Assembly (NCBI GenBank): GCA_938023515.1
Contig: CALJDR010000060.1
Location: 1-60,469 of the forward strand
DNA: 60,469 nucleotides
Direction: 5' to 3'
Source: an uncultured Flavobacteriales bacterium
Lineage (GTDB): Bacteria; Bacteroidota; Bacteroidia; Flavobacteriales; UBA1820
Positions 1 through 8,607 of the stretch are shown here, piece by piece; positions within the stretch are counted from its first letter, which is position 1, and each line of letters begins with the position of its first letter. The position numbers and the translations under genes are program-made. The notes beneath the pieces were generated by a model, which saw only the letters and a program-made list of their open reading frames with translations, searched no databases and was not told the origin of the DNA.

Positions 1-117
1 GCGATAGCAGGCTTCACGAAAAAGGCGCTGGGTTGTGTGTCCCGCCTGCCATTTTCCCAGGAGTTCAGGGAACATTATTTGTCCCTGGCCCGGTCGTTGG
101 TGGCCCGGAAATTATAA
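1..117 (+). CDS. 3' end of an unidentified gene (partial)
   Basis: Frame 1 is open from the window edge to a TAA at 115-117 and encodes 38 residues ending in LARSLVARKL. The amphipathic, Arg/Leu-rich tail and the terminator hairpin just downstream make a real gene end likely. Too little is visible to name a family. Confidence 0.45.
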   Translation, partial: AIAGFTKKALGCVSRLPFSQEFREHYLSLARSLVARKL

Positions 118-130
118 ATCTCTTGTATCA

Positions 131-170
131 ATAAAAACTGCCCGTAAAACTTTGGTTTTACGGGCAGTTG
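131..170. terminator. Bidirectional intrinsic terminator
   Basis: A perfect 15-bp stem (136-150 with 155-169) closes on a 4-nt loop. On the minus strand it is followed by a T-rich run, so it ends the RRM gene at 200. It may also stop the partial plus-strand gene ending at 117. Confidence 0.8.
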
Positions 171-199
171 TGGTTTTGGGCTAATTTCTATACGAAAGT

Positions 200-712
200 C
201 TAGAAATTATTCTCGGATGAATGGTCGCCACCGTCGTGGGAATTGTATCCGCCACGATTGTAGCCGGACGAGCGGTCGGAGTAATTATCCCGGCGCTGGA
301 ATCCGCCATCGCGGCTTCCGTAGCTGCTTCCTCCTTCACGGCGCGGGCGGAATCCTCCGCTGTCGCGATGGCCAAAGCCGCCTTCACGGCGCTGGAAACC
401 ACCTTCACGACGCTGGAATCCTCCTTCGCGACGCTGGCCGAAGCCACCACCGCTGGTCTTCTTGTAATCGTCGTGGGGGATAGCTTCTTTAGTTGCGATC
501 GTAGAGCCTTCGTACTCTACCCCGTTGAGTGATTCGAGAGCCTGGCGCGCTTGTTCGTCATCCGGCATCTCGACAAAGCCGTAACATTTTGAACGGCCTG
601 TTTCGCGGTCCATGATCACTTTGGAAGAAGAAACTTCTCCATACTGCTCGAAAAGAGCTTGCAAAGATTCCGAAGTAGTGTTCGGGGATAGCTTTGCGGC
701 AAAAATTTTCAT
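200..712 (-). CDS. RRM-domain RNA-binding protein with RG-rich tail
   Basis: 170-residue protein with one RNA recognition motif (about residues 1-80) and a Gly/Arg-rich, probably disordered tail. RNP2 is visible as IFAAKL near the N-terminus and RNP1 as KCYGFVEM around residue 45. The tail repeats GGFQRRE-like heptads, then runs SSGYNRGGYNSHDGG. I start at the ATG at 712, beginning MKIFAAKL, because the upstream in-frame extension is AT-rich leader and a -7 box lies at 783-790. Single-RRM proteins are common in Bacteroidota, and RbpB of B. thetaiotaomicron is a known post-transcriptional regulator. Targets here are unknown. An autonomous unit with its own promoter and terminator. Confidence 0.9.
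   Translation of the reverse strand: MKIFAAKLSPNTTSESLQALFEQYGEVSSSKVIMDRETGRSKCYGFVEMPDDEQARQALESLNGVEYEGSTIATKEAIPHDDYKKTSGGGFGQRREGGFQRREGGFQRREGGFGHRDSGGFRPRREGGSSYGSRDGGFQRRDNYSDRSSGYNRGGYNSHDGGDHSSENNF
381..443 (-). repeat. 21-bp tandem repeats in the RRM protein tail
   Basis: Three near-identical 21-nt units begin at 381, 402 and 423. On the minus strand they encode a heptad GGFQRRE repeated in the RG-rich tail. Slippage in this array would change tail length without changing frame. Confidence 0.7.
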
Positions 713-782
713 CAATGTAAACTGTTTAGAAATAAATAAATAGATAAAAAACACCTCGGCCGGTTCCGGTCGGAGGCTGTGC

Positions 783-790
783 CAAAATTA
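783..790 (-). promoter_or_regulatory. -7 box TAATTTTG for the RRM gene
   Basis: Matches the Bacteroidota TAnnTTTG consensus on the minus strand and leaves a leader of about 65 nt. The leader contains an imperfect GC-rich inverted repeat around 755-775. No good -33 TTTG is visible. Confidence 0.6.
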
Positions 791-834
791 CGATTAATTA
801 TGTTATGGAAAAATTTTTAATGGAAAATATTGAT

Positions 835-842
835 TATTTTTG
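835..842 (+). promoter_or_regulatory. -7 box TATTTTTG for the gene at 871
   Basis: Consensus TAnnTTTG match. The leader to the ATG at 871 would be about 25 nt and includes GAAGGAGG, an unusually strong Shine-Dalgarno for this lineage. It is divergent from the RRM promoter about 45 bp away. Confidence 0.6.
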
Positions 843-870
843 ACATGCCTAAAAAAGAAGGAGGAAGTGT

Positions 871-1092
871 ATGACGGAAAAAATACGTAAATACCTCGCC
901 CGGCACGGGTTTGGGGTGTGCAAGCGGGTCACTTCGCGCATGGCCATCCGCACGAACTCGATGCGGGTGTTCATGATATACAGCGCATTTTTTACCCTCG
1001 GGATTTCGTATGTGTTGTACCTGATGATGGCGTTTGGACTGAAAATGAAGGACCTGGTTTTCCAACGCCGGGAATCCGTATTCGATTTGTGA
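871..1092 (+). CDS. Small conserved-looking membrane protein
   Basis: 73 residues. A basic N-terminal half (KYLARHGFGVCKRVTSR) is followed by one hydrophobic segment, about residues 33-58, and a short charged tail. The strong GGAGG ribosome site and -7 box just upstream support expression. It lies 19 bp before mrp and may be co-transcribed with it. I do not recognise the family, and function is unknown. Confidence 0.6.
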   Translation: MTEKIRKYLARHGFGVCKRVTSRMAIRTNSMRVFMIYSAFFTLGISYVLYLMMAFGLKMKDLVFQRRESVFDL

Positions 1093-1111
1093 TCTAACTT
1101 AATTTTATACC

Positions 1112-2188
1112 ATGGAATTCGACAAGGAGAAGATCGTGGAGTCCCTCCGCCCCGTAAATATGCCCGGCACTTCGCAGGACATCGTTTCGATGGGGGGAAT
1201 ACGCGAGGTAAAGGTGGACGGCAGTAAAGTGCATGTGGAAGCCGTTATTTTTTCGCCGGCCCTGAATATGCGCCGCAAAGTGGAAAATCAGATAAAATAC
1301 CTGATAGAAAAATTATACCCCCAAGCCGAGGTCTCGGTAAATGTGGGTAGTGAAAAGCCGCAGGATGACCCGATAGCCCCGGTGGAAACATCCATATCTC
1401 AGGTAAAGCACATCATCGCCGTCGCTTCGGGCAAAGGGGGCGTGGGAAAATCCACCGTGTCGGCCAACCTGGCCATCGCCCTGTCCAAGGCCGGCTATAA
1501 AGTAGGCTTGGTCGATGCTGATATATACGGCCCTTCGATGCCTATTATGTTCGACGTGGAAAATGCGATGCCTACTGCCGTAGAGCACGACGGAAAAGAT
1601 ATGATGACCCCCATAGAAGCCTATGGAATCAAACTGCAGTCGATTGGTTTCTTCGCCAAGCCCGACCAGGCTATGGCCTGGCGCGGAGCGATGGCCACCA
1701 AAGCGCTCCAGCAGATGATATTCGAAACGCAGTGGGGCGCGCTGGACTTCATGCTCATCGATATGCCTCCCGGTACGGGCGACGTACATCTGACCCTTAC
1801 CGGCTCGCTGCCTCTTACCGGGGCGATCATCGTCACTACGCCCCAGAATGTGGCGCTGAACGATGCGCGGCGTGGAATCGAACTGTTCCTCAACAAGAAT
1901 ATCAATGTCCCGATTGTCGGGCTGATCGAAAATATGGCCTATTTCACCCCGGCCGAACTTCCGGAGAATAAATACTATATCTTCGGCCGGGAAGGAGGCA
2001 AAGCGTTGGCCGCCGATTACAAAGTACCGTTTTTAGGGGAAATACCGCTGGTGCAATCCATCCGCGAAGCGTCCGACGCCGGTCGGCCGGCCGCCTTGGA
2101 AGCTAATGCCCCGATAGGCAAGGCTTTTGCGGAGATAGCCGGGGAAGTGGCCGAATTCGCCCAAAAGAGCGAGGTGGAACAACAGTGA
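1112..2188 (+). CDS. mrp: Mrp/NBP35-family Fe-S cluster carrier ATPase
   Basis: 358-residue P-loop ATPase of the Mrp/ApbC/NBP35 family, thought to carry and transfer Fe-S clusters to apoproteins in the cytosol. An N-terminal MIP18/DUF59-like domain fills about residues 1-90. The deviant Walker A GKGGVGKST follows at about residue 108, and Walker B-like DMPPGTGD near 220. The CxxC cluster-binding motif found in many homologues is not obvious, which is common in Bacteroidota forms. The stop is 3 nt before the nfu start, so the two are surely translated from one mRNA. Confidence 0.92.
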   Translation: MEFDKEKIVESLRPVNMPGTSQDIVSMGGIREVKVDGSKVHVEAVIFSPALNMRRKVENQIKYLIEKLYPQAEVSVNVGSEKPQDDPIAPVETSISQVKHIIAVASGKGGVGKSTVSANLAIALSKAGYKVGLVDADIYGPSMPIMFDVENAMPTAVEHDGKDMMTPIEAYGIKLQSIGFFAKPDQAMAWRGAMATKALQQMIFETQWGALDFMLIDMPPGTGDVHLTLTGSLPLTGAIIVTTPQNVALNDARRGIELFLNKNINVPIVGLIENMAYFTPAELPENKYYIFGREGGKALAADYKVPFLGEIPLVQSIREASDAGRPAALEANAPIGKAFAEIAGEVAEFAQKSEVEQQ

Positions 2189-2191
2189 CCC

Positions 2192-2449
2192 GTGGAACAG
2201 TCCAAAGACCCCCGGTATGAACTGGCCGAAAAGGCGCTGGACGATGTACGCGCTATCCTGAACGGCGACGGAGGCGATATTGCGCTCCGGCGTATTTCGG
2301 ATGACGGCCGGGAGATAGAGGTGTCCCTGACGGGCGTGTGTGAAACCTGTCCGGTGAGTGAGATCACTCTCGGAGGGATTGTCCGCAACAGTCTGAAGCG
2401 TTATTTTCCGGATTTGCAGCACGTGGTTAACGTCCCGGAGGGTTTTTGA
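2192..2449 (+). CDS. NifU-like Fe-S scaffold domain protein
   Basis: 85-residue stand-alone NifU C-terminal (Nfu) domain. The cluster-binding CxxC is seen in GVCETCPVSE at about residues 50-59. It starts with GTG, 3 nt after the mrp stop, implying translational coupling. Its role is probably scaffold or carrier for [4Fe-4S] clusters, working with Mrp. The start is fixed by position and by the family-typical length. Confidence 0.88.
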   Translation: MEQSKDPRYELAEKALDDVRAILNGDGGDIALRRISDDGREIEVSLTGVCETCPVSEITLGGIVRNSLKRYFPDLQHVVNVPEGF

Positions 2450-2481
2450 CCGGAATTTTGTGCCGGGAGAGGTGCGCCGCA

Positions 2482-2502
2482 GCCGGCCTCCGGCCTTTTA
2501 TT
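2482..2502 (+). terminator. Weak terminator after nfu
   Basis: Short GC-rich hairpin GCCGG/CCGGC with a 3-nt loop followed by CTTTTATT. The stem is only 5 bp, so confidence is limited. Confidence 0.4.
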
Positions 2503-2519
2503 AAATGGAAACAGTTTAT

Positions 2520-2527
2520 TACATTTG
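2520..2527 (+). promoter_or_regulatory. -7 box TACATTTG for the queD-like operon
   Basis: Exact TAnnTTTG match. It places the transcript start near 2533, which rules out the more upstream TTG start at 2525 for the following gene. Confidence 0.65.
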
Positions 2528-2566
2528 CACGGGCAGAGGTATGAAATGCGCTGCCGGAATTTTTAT

Positions 2567-3028
2567 ATGGCGATCATAAGAGTAACAAAAGAATTCGGTT
2601 TTGAGGCGGCTCACGCCCTGTACAATTACGACGGGGAGTGTTCCAATATACACGGCCATTCCTACCGCCTGTTCGTGACGGTCAAAGGGGCTCCGATGGA
2701 GACGCCGGGTCATCCGAAGAACGGGATGGTGGTGGACTTTTCGGTGCTTAAGGACATCGTGAACCGCCGCATCGTCGAGCCGTTGGACCATAGTTTCATG
2801 GTGTATGCCGAATCGCCGCAGGGGGATATTTCCCGCTCGCTGGCCGGGAAAGGCGTAGGCATGAAAATCGTGGAGTGCCATTTCCCGCCCACATGCGAGA
2901 TGCTGCTGGCGGATTTTGCCGGAAAGATACTGGAGGAACTCCCTGCGGGTATTTCGTTGGACAGCCTTCGGCTGTATGAAACGGCGACCTCGTATGCGGA
3001 GTGGCATGCCTGCGATAACGGAAAGTAA
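2567..3028 (+). CDS. queD: 6-carboxy-tetrahydropterin synthase (QueD/PTPS family)
   Basis: 153 residues. This family converts 7,8-dihydroneopterin triphosphate to 6-carboxytetrahydropterin in queuosine/7-deazaguanine synthesis. The zinc ligands are visible: one His in FEAAHAL and two in IHGHSY, with the catalytic Cys just upstream in GECSN. The C-terminal LYETATSYAEW carries the conserved Glu. ATG at 2567 (MAIIRVTKEFGF) fits the family start; 2546 is an alternative. First gene of a run with the phosphoesterase (4-nt gap) and GHMP kinase. A PTPS-type pterin role cannot be excluded. Confidence 0.85.
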   Translation: MAIIRVTKEFGFEAAHALYNYDGECSNIHGHSYRLFVTVKGAPMETPGHPKNGMVVDFSVLKDIVNRRIVEPLDHSFMVYAESPQGDISRSLAGKGVGMKIVECHFPPTCEMLLADFAGKILEELPAGISLDSLRLYETATSYAEWHACDNGK

Positions 3029-3031
3029 AGG

Positions 3032-3817
3032 ATGGAAAAAATAAAGATATCCCTGCCCGAAGGTAAAAGCGTCTATTTCGCTTCCGATATGCATTTGGGC
3101 GTGCGGGGATTTCTCAATACGAGGGAAAAGGAAAAGCTCATCGTCCGTTGGATGAACGAGATACGTCCCGACTGCCATGTATTGGTGTTGTGCGGGGACG
3201 TGTTCGATTTCTGGTACGAGTGGAAGAAAGTAGTGCCTAAAGGGTATGTGCGCATCTTGGCCAAGATCGCGGAATTCGTCGATGCGGGTATCCCGGTGTA
3301 CTATTTCTCCGGCAACCACGATATGTGGGCCAAGGATTATTTCGTCGAGGAAACAGGTGTTGTCCTGTTCCACGAACCCCGCGAATTCGATATTTCAGGC
3401 AAACGCTTTTTCGTAGGGCACGGCGACGGATTGGGGCCGAAAGACCGGAAATTCAAAATGATGAAAGCCCTGTTCAAAAATGGTTTCGCCCGCTGGCTGT
3501 TCTCGCATTTGCTGCATCCGGATTTCGCCATCCGCCTGGCCGATTATTTTTCCCGGCGCTCCCGCACGGCGACAGGCCGTTCGGAAAATACATATCTGGG
3601 CGACGACCGCGAGTGGCTGTACATGTTCTGTACGGATACGCTGAAAAAAGAACACTTCGATTACTTCATATTCGGACACCGCCACCTGGCTATCGACAAG
3701 CAGTTGGAAGGAGGAGCGCGGTACATCAACCTGGGCGACTGGCTCACTTTCTACACTTACGGCCAATGGGACGGCCGGGAATTCTATCTGAAAACATATC
3801 CGAACGATGGCCAATGA
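3032..3817 (+). CDS. UDP-2,3-diacylglucosamine diphosphatase-like metallophosphoesterase
   Basis: 261-residue calcineurin-like phosphoesterase. All five metal motifs are visible: ASDMHLG (D-x-H), GDVFDFW, GNHD, GHGDG and GHRH. The spacing and FDFWYEW resemble LpxH-type enzymes, which cleave UDP-2,3-diacylglucosamine to lipid X in lipid A synthesis. Bacteroidota LpxH-like proteins have this length. Its last 11 nt overlap the next gene. It could be another nucleotide pyrophosphatase, so I leave the symbol empty. Confidence 0.82.
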   Translation: MEKIKISLPEGKSVYFASDMHLGVRGFLNTREKEKLIVRWMNEIRPDCHVLVLCGDVFDFWYEWKKVVPKGYVRILAKIAEFVDAGIPVYYFSGNHDMWAKDYFVEETGVVLFHEPREFDISGKRFFVGHGDGLGPKDRKFKMMKALFKNGFARWLFSHLLHPDFAIRLADYFSRRSRTATGRSENTYLGDDREWLYMFCTDTLKKEHFDYFIFGHRHLAIDKQLEGGARYINLGDWLTFYTYGQWDGREFYLKTYPNDGQ

Positions 3818-4718
3818 GTTCTTCGGACGGGGGAAGCTGCTGCTGTCCGGGGAATACCTCGTGCTGGACGGGGCCCAGGCGCTTGCTTTGGGGCTGAACG
3901 TCGGGCAAAGGCTGTCGGTGGAAAATATTTCCGGGGATTTTTTACAGTGGGAAAGCCTGGAAAAGGACGGGAGTCTCTGGTTTTCGGGCCGGTTCGATGC
4001 TGCAGGGGGTATTCTTGAATCCTCCGATGCAAAAGTCGCCGGGCTGTTATCTTCTATTCTGAAAGTTTGTATCAGGCATAATTCCGGTTTCTCCCCGGCG
4101 GGAAAAAAGGTTGTCATACGGGCCGGATTTGACCGTTCGTGGGGCGTGGGAAGTTCTTCCACGCTTATTTATATTTTGGGCCGCTGGGCAGGGGTCGATC
4201 CTTTTGTCCTGGTGCGGGAAGTGCTGCCCGGAAGCGGGTACGACGTGGCCTGTGCCGGGATCGGGCGCGGCAATGCGATCGTTTACGCTTTGAAAGACGG
4301 GGTCCCTTCGTGGGAAGAGATCGAGTACCGGCCGCCGTTCGCGGATGCCCTTTTTTTCGTGTACAGTGGGGTAAAACAGGATACCCGCAAGGCCGTAGAA
4401 CGTTACCGGGCTATTCCGGCAGACGTTCGGCGGAAAACGGCGGAGCAAGCGACACAGATGACCCGGGAAATGCGGGCCTGTACGGGGTTGGAAAAATTTG
4501 AAGAATTGATTGTCCGCCATGAGACGTTGGTCGGAGATTTGCTGGATATACAACCGGTGAGGGAAAGGCTGTTTTCCGATTACCGGGGCGGGGTAGTAAA
4601 GAGCCTCGGGGCATGGGGCGGCGACTTTTTCCTGGCTACGGGGAAAGATGCTCCTGAATACCTCAGGCACAAGGGTTTTGAGGTTATACTTCCTTTTAAC
4701 AGTATCGCGGCAAAATAA
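3807..4718 (+). CDS. GYDIA-family GHMP kinase
   Basis: 303-residue small-molecule kinase of the GHMP (galacto-, homoserine-, mevalonate-, phosphomevalonate-kinase) fold. An N-terminal KLLLSGEYLVLDG resembles mevalonate-type kinases. The ATP loop is GVGSSST near residue 113, and the family signature appears here as SGYDVACAG near residue 145. The substrate is unknown. It overlaps the phosphoesterase by 11 bp, so it belongs to the same operon. Confidence 0.8.
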   Translation: MANEFFGRGKLLLSGEYLVLDGAQALALGLNVGQRLSVENISGDFLQWESLEKDGSLWFSGRFDAAGGILESSDAKVAGLLSSILKVCIRHNSGFSPAGKKVVIRAGFDRSWGVGSSSTLIYILGRWAGVDPFVLVREVLPGSGYDVACAGIGRGNAIVYALKDGVPSWEEIEYRPPFADALFFVYSGVKQDTRKAVERYRAIPADVRRKTAEQATQMTREMRACTGLEKFEELIVRHETLVGDLLDIQPVRERLFSDYRGGVVKSLGAWGGDFFLATGKDAPEYLRHKGFEVILPFNSIAAK

Positions 4719-4730
4719 TCGGGCGTTTTC

Positions 4731-4761
4731 CTTGCGAAACTGGGAAAAAAGATTATTTTTG
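4731..4761 (+). promoter_or_regulatory. Promoter CTTG-N19-TATTTTTG for the DUF2795 gene
   Basis: Both elements of the Bacteroidota promoter are present with a 19-bp spacer, leaving a leader of roughly 38 nt to 4805. Confidence 0.7.
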
Positions 4762-4804
4762 CACCTCTTAACGGCGGAATAGGCCGCCTAAAATACTAAT
4801 AACT

Positions 4805-5026
4805 ATGTACTGGACACTTGAATTGGCGCAGTATCTCAGTGATGCTCCCTGGCCGGCCACCAAAGACGAACTCATTGACTACGCGATCCGCACCGGGGCT
4901 CCGCTCGAAGTAGTGGAAAACCTCCAGGCGGCGGAAGACGAAGGAGAGATGTACGAATCGATGGAAGAATTGTGGCCCGATTACCCCACGGACGACGACT
5001 TCCTGTGGAACGAAGAGGAATATTAA
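4805..5026 (+). CDS. DUF2795 family protein
   Basis: 73 residues, strongly acidic. The N-terminus MYWTLELAQYLSDAPWPATKDELIDYA matches the DUF2795 pattern as I recall it, shown here only to illustrate family style: short helical repeats with WP motifs, then an Asp/Glu-rich end. Single-gene unit with its own promoter and a strong terminator. Function unknown. Confidence 0.75.
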   Translation: MYWTLELAQYLSDAPWPATKDELIDYAIRTGAPLEVVENLQAAEDEGEMYESMEELWPDYPTDDDFLWNEEEY

Positions 5027-5067
5027 GGAATTGTAAAGGCAAGGCCAAATAATTCTTTCCTCGCCAT

Positions 5068-5104
5068 AAAAAGCAGGTTGTGTCCCCAATCTGCTTTTTT
5101 TTAT
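5068..5104 (+). terminator. Intrinsic terminator after the DUF2795 gene
   Basis: A 13-bp stem with one G-U pair (5068-5080 with 5087-5099) is followed by eight T residues. It separates the gene from secA. Confidence 0.85.
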
Positions 5105-5107
5105 CTC

Positions 5108-5115
5108 TATCTTTG
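5108..5115 (+). promoter_or_regulatory. -7 box TATCTTTG for secA
   Basis: Exact TAnnTTTG match immediately after the upstream terminator, with a leader of about 40 nt to the secA ATG. Confidence 0.7.
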
Positions 5116-5160
5116 CCTTAGGATTAACGGAATTTAAATTTAATATTAAAAACCATATTC

Positions 5161-8100
5161 ATGAGTATTGTAGAAAGCGTAATGAAGCTATTCTTCGGCG
5201 ATAAGTCCGCCAAGGATATCAAACAGATAATGCCGCTGGTAGACAAGACACTTGCCTTCGGAGAAGGGCTCGAGGTCCTGTCGAATGACGAGCTTCGCGC
5301 CAAGACACAGGAATTCAAACAGAAGATACACGATGCCGTAGCCGATAAAGAAGCCGAAATCGCTTCCCTGGAGGCCCAGGCGGAGGCCGAGAACGAGAAC
5401 CTGGAGAAAAAAGAGGCCCTGTTCAACCAGGCCGACGAACTCAAGAAAGAGGTTTATAAAATAACGGAGGGCATTCTGAACGAGATACTTCCCGAGGCTT
5501 TTGCTGTAGTGAAGGAAACCGCCCGCCGATTTGCGAACAATCCGTCGCTGGAAGTGACGGCCCTGCCGTACGACCGGGAATTTTCCGCCACCCATCCGAA
5601 CATCACGATAAACGGGGAGAAAGCCATATGGAGCAATACCTGGGATGCCGCCGGAAAACCCGTTACCTGGGATATGGTGCATTACGATGTGCAGTTGATT
5701 GGCGGTATGGTGCTCCACCAGGGAAAGATCGCCGAGATGGCTACCGGTGAAGGTAAGACCCTTGTGGCTACCCTGCCTATCTACCTGAACGCCCTGCCGG
5801 GCAAAGGAGTCCATGTGGTAACGGTGAACAACTACCTCTCCCGTCGTGACGCGGCGTGGATGGGACCGATCTTCCAGTTCCACGGACTGAGCGTGGACTG
5901 TATCGACAACCATGAGCCCAACTCGCAGGCACGCCGCAAGGCCTATCTGGCTGATATTACCTATGGGACCAACAGTGAATTCGGTTTCGACTACCTGCGC
6001 GACAACGGCGCCCGCGAAGCCGAGGAACTCGTACAACGGGAGCATAACTACGCAATCGTGGACGAGGTGGACTCGGTGCTTATCGACGATGCCCGTACTC
6101 CGCTCATTATTTCCGGCCCGGTAGTAGGTGGTGACGACCGCCAGGAATATGTCGACCTGAAACCCCAGGTGGAACGTATCGTAGCTGAACAGAGAAGCCT
6201 GACCAACAAGATGTTCGTCGAAGCTAAAAAGCTTTTGGGCGAAGGCAACCGCGACTATGACGACCGCCAGGAAGGCGGAGCGAAACTCCTGCTGCGGGTG
6301 TACCGGGGCGCACCGAAGAACGGGGCCCTGATCAAATTCCTGAGCGAAGAGGATAACAAGCGTCTTTTGCAGGAAGCCGAGAACTACTATATGCGCGATA
6401 ACAACCGCCTGATGCCGGTGGTGGACGAAGAACTTTATTACACTATCGACGAGCGGCACAACAGCATCCAGCTTACCGACAAGGGTATCGCGTTCCTTTC
6501 CCGCTACAATGAAGACGAAAATTACTTCATCATGCCGGATATCGGCATTGCGACCGCCGAGATAGAATCTTCCGGAAAACCGGAGGCTGAAAAAGCCAAA
6601 GCCAAGGAAGACCTTTACCGCGATTTCAGTGTCAAGAGCCGCCGTATCCACAGCATCAATCAGCTCCTGAAAGCCTATACCCTGTTTGAGAAAGACGTGG
6701 AATATGTGGTGATGGACGGGGCGATCAAAATTGTGGACGAGCAGACGGGCCGTATCATGGATGGGCGTCGTTATTCGGACGGACTCCATCAGGCGCTCGA
6801 GGCCAAGGAGAACGTGAAGATCGAGGATTCGACGCAGACTTATGCGACCGTTACCCTGCAGAACTATTTCCGCATGTACCACAAGCTGGCCGGTATGACC
6901 GGTACGGCGATGACAGAGGCCAACGAGTTCTGGGAAATATACAAACTCGACGTGGTGGAGATACCGACCAACCGCCCTATCCTGCGCGACGACTGCGAAG
7001 ATCTGCTGTACCGTACCAAGCGCGAAAAATACAACGCTATCATCGACGAGATCGAACGCCTGTCCAAGGCCGGCCGCCCGGTGCTGGTAGGTACGACTTC
7101 GGTGGAGGTGTCCGAACTGCTCAGCCGCCAGCTCAACCTGCGGAAGATACCCCACAATGTGCTTAATGCCAAGATGCACCTGAAGGAGGCCGAGATTGTG
7201 GCCGAAGCCGGGCGTTCGGGCGTAGTGACCATTGCCACTAATATGGCGGGCCGTGGTACCGACATCAAACTGCCGGCGGAAGTAAAACAGGCCGGAGGTC
7301 TGGCTATTATCGGAACCGAGCGGCATGATTCCCGCCGGGTGGACCGGCAGCTGCGCGGGCGTTCGGGACGTCAGGGCGACCCGGGAACTTCCCAGTTCTA
7401 CATTTCACTTGAAGACAACCTGATGCGTCTTTTTGCTTCGGAAAAACTGGCCAAAATCATGGCGTTCCTCGGCATCAAGGAGGGCGACGTGATACAGGAC
7501 AAACGTATTACCAAGATGGTCGAGAAAGCGCAGAAACGCGTGGAGGAAAACCACTTCGGTTCGCGTAAGAATACGTTGGAATACGACAACGTGATGAACT
7601 CCCAGCGCGAGGTGATCTACCGCCGCCGCCGCCATGCCCTTTTTGGGGAGCGCCTTTCGGTGGACATCGCCAATATGATCCACGATACTTGCTATGTGAT
7701 CGCTGAAGAGCAGAAGAACGGCGGGACGTACGAGGCATTTGATTACAACGTGATGAACACGTTTGCCGTCCCCAATCCGGTATCGGAAGAGCAGTTTACC
7801 GCCATGAACGCGGACCAGCTCACAGAGGCGTTGTTCGACGTGATCTACAAGGCATTCCAGCAGAAGATCGAAAAGATATCGGCGGCCATCTATCCGTTCG
7901 TCAAGAACGTATACGAGACCCAGGGCAACCGCTACAAGATGATCGGCGTTCCGTTTACGGACGGGGTGAAGACCATGCATATCGGGGTCGACCTGGAAAA
8001 GGCCTACAATACGCAGGGCCGCCAGGTAGCCCTCGATTTCGAGAAAAATCTCGTATTGTCCATCACGGACGATGCGTGGAAACAGCACCTACGCGATATG

Positions 8101-8538
8101 GACGACCTTCGGGAAAGCGTTCGCGCCGCCGTGTACGAGCAGAAAGACCCGGTGCTCATCTATAAGTTTGAAGCTTACGACCTGTTCCAGGCGATGATAA
8201 AGCGCGTGAACGAGCAGGTAGTTGGCTTCCTGTTCAAGGCTGACCTGCCCGCGCCCGACCCGGACCGGGTGGAAGCGGCCCAACGTCAGAAACGTGTGGT
8301 TGGTAAGGAAGGCCGCGGAGGAGAAGGCACAGGCGATCCCGATATGAGCCGGGGCGTAGCCAACCGGACCGAAGAGCCGGAAAGGCCCCGCACTTTCGTG
8401 CGCGAACAGCCCAAGATCGGTCGGAACGACCGGGTGAAGATCCAGAATATTTCCAATGGGGAAACACAGGAGCTGAAATACAAACAGGCCGAAGCGATGA
8501 TAGAGAGCGGCCAGTGGGTATTGGTTGAAAAATTGTAA
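5161..8538 (+). CDS. secA: Preprotein translocase ATPase SecA
   Basis: 1125-residue motor of the Sec pathway, driving unfolded proteins through SecYEG. Visible landmarks: Walker A GEGKTLVA about residue 195, DEVDSVLIDDARTPLIISG about 300, TNMAGRGTDI about 695 and QLRGRSGRQGDPG about 735. It is longer than the E. coli protein because of insertions in the N-terminal half, as in other Bacteroidota. The extreme C-terminus begins KIGRND like the zinc-binding tail of SecA, but no CxCxSGKKYK follows; it continues with a Cys-free ELKYKQAEAMIESG stretch. Flanked by its own promoter and terminator. Confidence 0.97.
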   Translation: MSIVESVMKLFFGDKSAKDIKQIMPLVDKTLAFGEGLEVLSNDELRAKTQEFKQKIHDAVADKEAEIASLEAQAEAENENLEKKEALFNQADELKKEVYKITEGILNEILPEAFAVVKETARRFANNPSLEVTALPYDREFSATHPNITINGEKAIWSNTWDAAGKPVTWDMVHYDVQLIGGMVLHQGKIAEMATGEGKTLVATLPIYLNALPGKGVHVVTVNNYLSRRDAAWMGPIFQFHGLSVDCIDNHEPNSQARRKAYLADITYGTNSEFGFDYLRDNGAREAEELVQREHNYAIVDEVDSVLIDDARTPLIISGPVVGGDDRQEYVDLKPQVERIVAEQRSLTNKMFVEAKKLLGEGNRDYDDRQEGGAKLLLRVYRGAPKNGALIKFLSEEDNKRLLQEAENYYMRDNNRLMPVVDEELYYTIDERHNSIQLTDKGIAFLSRYNEDENYFIMPDIGIATAEIESSGKPEAEKAKAKEDLYRDFSVKSRRIHSINQLLKAYTLFEKDVEYVVMDGAIKIVDEQTGRIMDGRRYSDGLHQALEAKENVKIEDSTQTYATVTLQNYFRMYHKLAGMTGTAMTEANEFWEIYKLDVVEIPTNRPILRDDCEDLLYRTKREKYNAIIDEIERLSKAGRPVLVGTTSVEVSELLSRQLNLRKIPHNVLNAKMHLKEAEIVAEAGRSGVVTIATNMAGRGTDIKLPAEVKQAGGLAIIGTERHDSRRVDRQLRGRSGRQGDPGTSQFYISLEDNLMRLFASEKLAKIMAFLGIKEGDVIQDKRITKMVEKAQKRVEENHFGSRKNTLEYDNVMNSQREVIYRRRRHALFGERLSVDIANMIHDTCYVIAEEQKNGGTYEAFDYNVMNTFAVPNPVSEEQFTAMNADQLTEALFDVIYKAFQQKIEKISAAIYPFVKNVYETQGNRYKMIGVPFTDGVKTMHIGVDLEKAYNTQGRQVALDFEKNLVLSITDDAWKQHLRDMDDLRESVRAAVYEQKDPVLIYKFEAYDLFQAMIKRVNEQVVGFLFKADLPAPDPDRVEAAQRQKRVVGKEGRGGEGTGDPDMSRGVANRTEEPERPRTFVREQPKIGRNDRVKIQNISNGETQELKYKQAEAMIESGQWVLVEKL

Positions 8539-8570
8539 TTTCACGGCCGGGAGCCGTAAAGAATAGGACA

Positions 8571-8598
8571 AATGCCGGCGTAAAACCCGGCATTTTTT
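8571..8598 (+). terminator. Intrinsic terminator after secA
   Basis: AATGCCGG pairs with CCGGCATT across an 8-nt loop, followed by a T run. Confidence 0.8.
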
Positions 8599-8607
8599 GT
8601 AAATGTT

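Noticed and set aside
3395..4162. 255-codon antisense frame over the phosphoesterase/GHMP kinase junction
   Set aside because: Both plus-strand genes are intact with clear motifs; the antisense frame crosses their overlap without signals of its own.
5188..7326. Long open frame (712 codons) antisense to secA
   Set aside because: Same artefact; SecA motifs on the plus strand account for the region.
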